Below are positions 1 to 9,400 of a DNA stretch of 29,380 nt, piece after piece. The position numbers and the translations under genes are program-made. The stretch is from a virus. Position 1 is the first letter of the stretch, and every line of letters begins with the position of its first letter. The stretch covers positions 1 to 29,380 of the IMG/VR virus record IMGVR_UViG_3300025137_000182; one strand, written 5' to 3'. The notes beneath the pieces were generated by a model. It saw only the letters and a program-made list of their open reading frames with translations. It did no database searches and had not been told where the DNA came from.

Positions 1-405
1 GCTTGGTCTATTAACTATATTGTTTTCAATACTAGTTCTTCTGCTAGAATTATAAACTACGTTATAACCTTGATTATTAAAAGGCCCTTGATTCCAAGGT
101 GTCATATAGTAATCCCAATAATTCCAAGGTCTGTAAAAGCTAGAGTAATAATTATAAAAGTTACCTTGATAAAAATTAAAATCCATCCACATAGGTCTCA
201 TTCCCCAATAACCATAGTTATTAGCAAAGTAAAAATGAGGTTTAAAAGGCTTGAATTTTATACGTATTATATCTGTGTTAAAACCAGTAAATATAGATGT
301 TATATCTTCTGGAGATGTTTGCACATCTACATAGACACTATTAGGAATATATTGATAACTTCCACAGCTACATAGTAGCATTACTAATATTATAAGTTTT
401 TTCAT
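1..405 (-). CDS. Lipoprotein rich in aromatic residues, partial (runs off left edge)
   Basis: An open frame begins with ATG at base 405 and stays open to base 1, giving 135 codons with no stop in the window. The N-terminus is a short lipoprotein signal peptide: MKK, then a hydrophobic run, then the lipobox L11-C12-S13-C14, so Cys14 should be the lipidated residue. The mature part up to about residue 60 is ordinary. Residues 60-115 are very rich in Tyr, Trp, Phe, Asn, Pro and Met (for example YGYWGMRPMW and RPWNYWDYY). It starts 10 bases after the stop of the giant virion gene and follows it in the same transcript. Expected location is a host membrane, anchored by lipid. Phage lipoproteins can mask receptors or block superinfection (T5 Llp is a known case), but that role is inference here. 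No family was recognised; the signal peptide call is strong. Confidence 0.8.
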   Translation of the reverse strand, partial: MKKLIILVMLLCSCGSYQYIPNSVYVDVQTSPEDITSIFTGFNTDIIRIKFKPFKPHFYFANNYGYWGMRPMWMDFNFYQGNFYNYYSSFYRPWNYWDYYMTPWNQGPFNNQGYNVVYNSSRRTSIENNIVNRPS

Positions 406-415
406 GTTTAAAGTG

Positions 416-3400
416 TTATGGTAATGTAAATTGAATTTTAGTTCCTTTTTTCTTTGTTTTAGTTTTTGAATCTTTTTTATTTTCTTTTTGTAATCTTTTA
501 TATTCATCAACTATAGCTTTCTTTTCTTCTGGAAGTATATAAGGATTTATACCTAAACTATATTGGTCCCAACCTGCCATAAGAGATATTTGTTGCCAAG
601 CTTTAGTGTTATCTTCCATAGAAGTTCTTATGTTGTCTACTTTTTTAACTAATCTATCTAAAGGTAAATTAAGAAGAGCAGATGAAACTTGCGCAGTTGC
701 TAATATAGCTGGATTATCTATGTCTAATCCTAAAGCTTTTATTTCGTCCATATTATATTCTACTGTTTTAGCGGCAGATCTTAATTTTTGCATTTTAGAT
801 CTTACAGGAGGAGATATACTAAGCGTTTGCATAGCTACAGAAGTATAATCTGGTCTTTTCTTTTTATTTTGTCTTCTAATTTCCATTAAAATATTTTTAA
901 GCGTAGCTCCAGCTGCTCCATAAACTCCAGAACCTCTTAATAAAGAATCAGCCATACCGTTTAAAATACCAATAGACTTTTCTTTTCTCATGTCTTTATC
1001 TGCCAACTCTTGTTCTTCATCTTCTGGTTCTTCTTCCCATAATAATCCAAATAAAGCTTGTTGAAGCGCGTTAAATATAAAGTTTTGCGCAAGAGCATAA
1101 TAAGCTATTTTAGATATATTAGTTTTAGCGTCTCCTCTACCATTTTTAAGATCTAAATAAGCTTTCTTCATTAGTCTATTATATTGTAATGGAGTATTAG
1201 CAAAAGCTAATATAGTACGTCCTAAAGGCCCAGCTTGCTCTGTGCTAATTCTATCAGGTCTACTTGATTGTTGAGACTCTTCAGTTATTTCCATAAAATC
1301 AAACATAGCTTTTTCTTCAGCTTCAGCTAATTCAAAACCTTGTTGAATATATACATCTGTTCTATTTCTAAAAAACGAAGCACCACCTGTAGCAATAGCA
1401 AAACTATCCATCATTTGCGTAAGTATAAAACCTTTTCTTAACGCATAATTTAAAGCTGCTTTCATTTTATTGCCTTTGCCTTTTACAAAAGCTGCAATTT
1501 CATCAGCGCTTACGTCAAATTTATTACCTGTTCTTCTACTTTTTAAGAAATCAGAATTAAATATTCTAGCAAAATCCGCCCAATATTGAGGTTGATTAGC
1601 AAAAGCTATAGCTGCTTTAACTGGATTGTTATCACTCCAGTTTATATAATTTATCATAGATATACCTTGTAACACAGCACTTCTAGTGTTAATAAACATT
1701 ATAGTAGCAACAGAATTGTTAATCCAGTTCATGAAACCATTAACCATTTTATTTGTTCCAAAAGTTCTGTGTCTTCCAGTTTTCATTCTATAAAGAATAT
1801 CACTTAAAGAATCTAAAAAATCTGAACCATAAATAGCTTGTATTTTATTAGCTGTGTTACCAACTAATTTACCTTGGCCGTTTAATTGACCAAACATTTC
1901 CTCTGAGTTTTTTATAAACTCTGCTAAATAAGCAGCTCTATTTGTAGACGTGCTAGCGCTTTGCAGGTCAGACTCTATTGTTCCAACTTCCCAAGACTCG
2001 TCAGGTGTAACATAACCTTCTTGAGTCAAGCCATAAACGTTGTCACTAAAATCTTTTAACATTTGATCGTTTTCTACAATATCAACTAAAGTATCAATGT
2101 CTTGTTTAGATAAACCTGGGATATCATAACCAGCCTTGTTCCACATGTAAACCCTTGAAGCATCTCCATAAGTAAAACCACTGTAATCTGTTTTTTTATT
2201 TATTTTGTTCTTACCTATAAAAGGGAACATTTCTGGAAATTGTTTCTTTAAAGCGTTGTAATTGTTTTTAGTACGCAAAGAATTTACATTAATAGCGTTT
2301 ATACCTTTGCCAAATGGGTCTAATAAATTAGCTTTAAACCAAGCTAATTGTTCTTCTCCTTTTTTACCTTCGCTTAAAAATTGATATAACAAACCAGTAA
2401 AATCTTCTGCCGTTGGAGGTAAAAACACTTTGTTTTGTTTTATTATAGCGTCTGTTTTTAATGCTCTTTTTTCAGAGAATATCTCATCTGCTGGTATTTT
2501 AGATACATCAAATAATATTTGATTAAAGTTTTGGTTTAAAGTAGCGCTATTTCTTAGCTTAGCTAATTGCGTTACTCCTTTAACGTCATAGGTGTTTAGT
2601 AGATCTTGAACTGCTTTAACGTTTTTCTTAGCATCATCAGCAAAGTAAAAGTCATTATAACCTTCAGTGATCTTTTCTTCGATCCATTTTGCTTTTGCTT
2701 CTGCTTTACCATCTTCTAAGCCAGTTATATTAGATAAAGGTATATTTAAACCTACGCCATCTAAAAATGTTTTAATAGCTTTAGCAGCTTTCTGCGGTCT
2801 TGCTGTCAATACAAATACGTTTTCTGTTCCTTTTTTATCTTGAATAGCTTGAGCAACTTCAAATAAAGGACCTTTTTTACCATCAATAACTTCGTTGAAT
2901 TCTGTAAAATCAAAAACAGCACCTTTGTCTTCTAACGCAGCAGACTTAGCGGCAAACTGAGTAGCGTTTAATTTACCTGTTTTACCGTTAGGCAAAGCAT
3001 ACAACACTTGAGAATTACTTTGTGCTAAAGTATCATCAAAGTCAAATACTCTAATTTTATTAATAGTAGAGCTGTTTCTTAAATTAGGAGTTAAAGGAAC
3101 TTCAAAGCCCATTTCTTGTTTTAACATAGTTTTAAGCTCAGCTAAAGCAACATCATACATGTTTTTGCCAGTTTTTAAATCCCATATTTCTTTAGATTCT
3201 TTTGGAGCTAGTAAAAATCTTAAATTACCTAATGGACTATTTCTTCCTCCTAGTTTATCAAATAAATCTGCTACTCTTTTTTCTATTGCTGATTGCTCAA
3301 AATTGTTTAATATTTTTGATATATCCTGTTTTATTGTTCCTTCGTATATAGATTCAACTATGTTAAATGTAACAGTAGAAGCATCGTCCACATGCTCACC

Positions 3401-6400
3401 TTTTATGCCTGTAAATTTATCATCAATGTTTTGTGGTCCATCTGTAAATTGAAAAGAGCTAAACGCGGCATATGCTCTTGCGGAGAAAACAGCATTTGTA
3501 GTTTTTTGAAAATTAGTAGCCACAAACTTAATTGCGTCTACCTTAGTCATACCATTAGCAACTTTATCATTAACTAAATCGTTAACGCTAAGAGCGTAAG
3601 CTTCAAGAAGTAACTTACCCATTTCTATAGCAGCAATACCATCTTTACCTAATCGTTTTCTTAGTTCTTTAATTTTTTCTTGAGCTGTGATTTCAGAGTT
3701 AGCAATTTCTCTATATATGTTTAAAATATGACCAATTTTAGCTGCTCCTTTGTTTCCTAGTTCTATTTTATTTATATCAACTTTTGCCCAAGCGGCTATA
3801 GTTTCTTCGCTAGCTTTTGTGTCTGCGGCTAAAGCTTCTTTCAAGGCTATATTTCTTTGATTATTTAAATATGCTTTACTTATTTCAACAGCCTCGTTAA
3901 ACTGCTCATCTGTCATGTTTATTTGATCTGCTTTAGACAAAGGTCTACCGTTTGAATCAACAGCAGCTACAGGAGCGCCTACTATACCTCTAGCACTTCC
4001 AAGGTTCATCTCTACCATCTTTTTAAACCAATTACTGTTTTGATTTTCTACATCTAACGAAGATTGTATTTGGTACGCTGGTATAAATAAAGCAATGTTC
4101 TGTTCAAAGTTTTCTAATTGATTTAATAATTCACTTGAATCAACTATATATCTTTTTTTATATATAAGTTGTTCTAATAAATTATCATCATCTAACTTAT
4201 AATCAATTATAATTTTTTTACCTTTATCATTTTTATAGAAATGCTCATCAATTAATTTAGTATCCATATCTGGAAATAAAGCTTTAAGCTTTGTGGTAAA
4301 CCCTTTATTAATCGGTGTAACGTTTAAATTTTCAACACCTACTATTAAGTTTTCTTCAGAAATGTTATTTAAATCATCTACAAATAGACCAAGAGAGTTT
4401 GCTAGCTCAACATAGCTATTATTTATTGTTGCACTATTTCTAAGGTTTGGAGTAGCTCTGTCTAAAGCTTTACCTAAAGCCGCTGCTTGGTTTTCTAAAT
4501 TATCATTATTCATCAAGCTTTGTACACCTGCAAACCTAGCTCTAGCTTCTTTGTTATTTTCTAAAACATCTATAGTAGCATCAAAACCTAATTCTTTACT
4601 TAAAGTTTTAGCTAAAGATTCTTTTCTACTAAGATTTTTAGTAAAGTAATCTACAAACTTATCTGAATTATACTCTTCTTTTTCTGTTATTAAATTACCA
4701 GCTGTTCTACTTTTAACTTTAGGATTTTTATCTGACAAAGCTACATTACCTCTACCTAGGTTTATCATAAACGTTTGGTAGTTGTTATTTATAACCTCTT
4801 TAGACATCTTGTTATATATAGATTCTCCGTTTATTTCTAAAAACGTAGTAAACGACTCTAGGTTTTGAGGACCTCTTTTGCCTTTTTGATGATTAAAAAC
4901 ATCTGTATATATTATATCATATAACATGCTCTCAAAAGCTTGTTGTAATTTCTTTTTAAATTCTATTTGATTTATCTCAGGTAGTTTAGAACCTAAAGCT
5001 GAGATTGTTTTGTCCGCAATGTCTTTGTATATAGGGTTATCTTCTTTAATGTCTAAAAGCTCAAACCAAGTTTTTTCTTGTTCTTCGCTATAAACTTCTT
5101 CGTCTAATAAAGATCCAGTGTTTGACTCATTTAGCTCATTAGTAAATTTTTCTGTAGTAGCTCTACCACTACCTAGCACATTGTTTATTTTATTATTTAC
5201 TTGAGAATTAATCCAAGCAGCTAAATTATCATTTTTAGAAGGATCAAAGTTTCTAATATGTGGAATTAATTCTATTTTTGTTTCAGCTATAAAATCTTCT
5301 TGACTAAAATTTGGTAAAGCTCTTAAAGAAGAAGTTATTTTAGCTCCAATTAAATTATCTAACGTAGGATATATTCTAGCTATAACTCTATCTGATAAAG
5401 CATCCCACTCAGCTTTAGACATGCTTTTATCTGTTAACGTGTCTGGTCCTCCCATTATCCTGTTGGCCATATCATTTATTGTTGCACTATTTCTAATAGT
5501 ACTACCGCTACCACTGCTGTTAGTTCCTTGGCCTGATACTCTTACCTTGTTGTTACCTAAAAATGTTCTATTGTAAGTTTTAAGAAAATTAAAAGCTTGT
5601 TCTCCAGTTCTTATATCAGAAGTATTAATAATTTCATGATCAATACCTAACCAGTATTGAAAATAATCAGTCATACTGTCAGCAAACTTTTGCCAAAACT
5701 TTTTATCTGCTCTTTCCCATGAAATATTGTTGATACCCATTTCATCACTAAAAGACGTAAAAACCTCTTGCGCGTACGCATCGCTATCTTTTCCGTGGGT
5801 TTTTTCTGCGTTTAATAATCTAGTTTTTATTCTACCAATAGTTCCTTTACTTATGTTTCTGTTTTCTACAGGTCCTTCACCTTCTTCTAAATAAGTTAAA
5901 AGCTGCTTACTTAAATCTTTAACTTGTTTCTTAGAAAAAGTTCTATCTAATATAGCGTGAAGTATTTCGTGAGATATTGCTACACTTGCTGATTTACCGC
6001 CTTCTTGAGAACTAAATAAACCACTTACAATAGACTTTTTCTGGTTTTCTAAACTTGAAATAACCCAAGTTTTTTTGCCTTTTTCGTAAGGTGTTATAAA
6101 TGCAGAGTTTTGTCCATTGTTCTCTGTTAAATGATTTATAATAAAAGCATTTGCAGTTGCTTCGTTAGTTATTGAAGGAAAGTTTTTGCTTTCTATTAAA
6201 TATTCTAATAATTTAGGGTCAATACTATTTATATCTATTTTACTATTACTATCTATTTGGTTTACGATAACATCACTATCTATGCCAAACATGTTTAAAA
6301 TATTTGAAGCATTTGTCAAAGCACCTTGTACGTTTCTTATTTGATCATTTATAGTTTGAAAACGATTTTCATTACCTTTTTCTAAAATACCACCTGTATC

Positions 6401-9400
6401 AAGTATACTTTGTATTTCTCTTTCAATGTTTTTTATATTCTTACTAGCTTCAGACAGTGTAGTTTTGTTTCCAAATTTTTTCAAAAAATTTAAAGTATTA
6501 TACAAATCCGCTAATCTGTTTCTTACTTTACCACTTCCTTTGATTTTTCTAGATACTTTATTATCAGTTGCGTTTGTAGCTCCTTCGTTTATTTGATCGA
6601 CTACTAGCTGGTTTTCTAGCATTGCTTCGTAAGTATCAATGTCAATAGTTCCATCGCTCAAAAGTCTAACAGCCATAGCTTTGACTCTATTGCTGTCAAA
6701 ATTAGAATTAACAGCAAAATTTGTTGACGCAGCTAATTCAAGAGCGGTTGCGCCTGCTTTGTTGCGGAAAAAATCATGAGTTATTTGAATTGAAGCTACG
6801 CTAGCAGAAGATCCAAAACCACCTAAAACTTCATTAGTAATATCTGTTTGGAAGTTTCCTTCTCCTGAAACTCCAATAGCTATAGCTTCACCACTTGCTT
6901 CTCCTAAAGCATCAACACCAACAACTTGGGTTGCAACTATAGCTCTTCCTACTTGTGACTTTAAAGCTACGCCTTTAGTTAGCCTTAAAGATGCCGCAGA
7001 AGTTACCAAGGTCATAGCAGCAATAGGAAGTCCTCTTTTTATACCAATACCTTGAGCTCTATCAATAACGTCTTGATCGGTAAGTAATTCTTTTATTTGC
7101 TCTGGATTTTTCCAAAATTGATTTAAATCATAACCTCTTACTTCTGCTTCTTTTTGCATTTCACCCATCATAGCATTACCCATTTCCATGTTAAAAGCAG
7201 TTATAGCCTGCCAACTCATCAAGCTGTTTTTAATTCCAGTAGCTAAACCAGCATATGTAGGTCCTTTTGTCAAGCCTGTTCCTACGCCTATAGCAATAGA
7301 TGGTGCTATAGATTCTGTGGATAAACCTGTAGATAAAAACTGACCCATTGAATCAAGGAATAAGCCAGTCATAATTTCAATAGGATTTTTTGATAAAAAC
7401 TGTGTTTGTTCTTGGAAAGTTGTAGCTTGCATGTATCTATCCATTTGCTCTGTAGTAAGTAGACCTTTGCTATGAGCTTGGTTTACTACTAGTCTTGCTA
7501 CTGCTTCATCAATTGATTCATCGTCGGTAGCTCCATAAATAGTTCTATAAAAATCTATATTATTTTCACCATTATTAATTCCTTTTACAAAACCATTGTA
7601 AAGACCTTCTGTTACGCTTTCTGTATGTGTCCCTACGTAAGTAGTTAAGTCTTTATCGTTGACAGCTACATTTAAACCATAAGCTACAACGCCTAATTTA
7701 TTAAACCCTTCGCCAACAATTCCAATTTTTTCTAAAGTTTCATTAACAACTGACATGTCTTGAACAATTTTATTGTATTCATCTAAAAACACATTAACTG
7801 AATCAGCTTCTTCTTGATCTTTAGCTATAAAACTACCATCAAATATTTTTTCAACAATTTCCTCGCCTAGCTCGGCGATCATATTGTTTTTAATTTCTTC
7901 AAACTGCATGTTTACACGCGTGTTTAAATAATTTAAGTTTTCTTGTGTAGGCTCACTTCCACTACCAGTTCTTAATCTTTCTTCGCTAAGGATTTTGCTA
8001 ACTATTGGTAACGAACTAAATATCTCCGCTTGTTTATCCCAAGCTTCAGTAAGTTTAATTTTATCTTTTTCAACATTTTCTTTCATAAGTTTTTCATACT
8101 TAAGAACTATGTCTTTAGAAGCGTCCACCATTTCAAGATAAACTTCGTTGGTAGTTATTTCTGAAATTCTATCTAATTCAATTTCTGCTTCACCTAAAGT
8201 AGTGTTTTGATAATATTCAGATTGCATGCTTGCGCCATCAACTTCATCGATTCTTGTTTCTGCTCTATAAGCATTTCCTTCTGGAACACTTGGTCTTCTA
8301 GATCCTGGGCCAATATATCTAATTGTTTCTCCTTCTGCGGTAAATCCTTTACTGCTAATAGGATTTCGTTCAAAGTATTCACTAAAAAATGGATTATTAG
8401 TAAGCTTATCAATTTGCTCTTGGTCGTAACCTTCAAAAGTATCATTAATAATTAAACCTTGATCTCTAATAGTAGGAAATCTTATTCTCTCAGCTCCAAT
8501 TATAGAACCTTTAACAAAATCTGAGTTATAACCTTCAGTAGGGTAATAAGCTGCGTATTTTTTATTAAACTCTTCTATATTTTTTTTAATTATATAATCT
8601 GACGTATTTTCATCTTTATAAAAAAGATCATCTGCAGAAGATTGATAAACATTGTCATAAATATCGTTCCATTGAGTTATCATTTCAGTAATTAAAGCAG
8701 TTTTATTTGCTAAACTATCTTTTTTGTCTTCTAAAGCTTTAAACTTATTCCAATCATAACCTTTGTTTGCAAAAACAACCTGTTGTACATAGTCTAAAAA
8801 TCCGCCGCCATCTGGATCTGTATTAAAAGCAGTACCAAAATCATTTATTAAATCTAAACCTGTTTCTGATTTATATTTAATAGCTTCGTTAAATTTTTCC
8901 ATCATTTGGCTTACGTTCCAGTTTTTCATTTCTGGATTGTAAGACGGAAAATCACCTGAGGCGGTATCTAATTCTCCAGTTTCAAAATTATATTTTAAAT
9001 TTGATTCTTGTAAAAATTGTTGATCCCAAGTAAGTTTTGAATTAGGATCAATGCTTGGTGATGGAAATGTAAAAGGCATTAACTCTCTTACCTCTGTATT
9101 ATCACCTTTTATAGAATTAATTAAATCTATATTAGCATTATCTTTTAATGGTAGATTAGATTTTACACGCGCAGGAACAGGTTTTATTTCTGTAGGAGAG
9201 TCCAAAGTAATATCCAGCGACTGTGACTCCGATGATGTCGATGGAATTGGCTTTCCCACGTTAAGATCTATATTTAAATCTTTAACAATTTTTTTCTTTT
9301 TAAAGCTTTCTTTTAATGCTTTAATCTGCTGATCAGTGTCGGTAGCTTTTTCTGATACCAACCTTGCTCTTAAGGCGTTAATTTGTTTTATTTGTCCTAA

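Noticed and set aside
70-375. Plus-strand open frame of 101 codons near the left edge
   Set aside because: It is antisense to the lipoprotein gene, which has a convincing signal peptide and lipobox. The plus-strand product is basic and featureless.
3230-3250. A fifth R-N-S in the giant protein (G-G-R-N-S-P-L-G)
   Set aside because: Only three residues match the junction heptapeptide, it lacks A-T-I-N, and it is not at a domain boundary.
8194-8455. Short frames on both strands inside the giant gene
   Set aside because: They lie in other frames of a continuous 2998-codon gene and show no leader, domain or conserved-looking composition.
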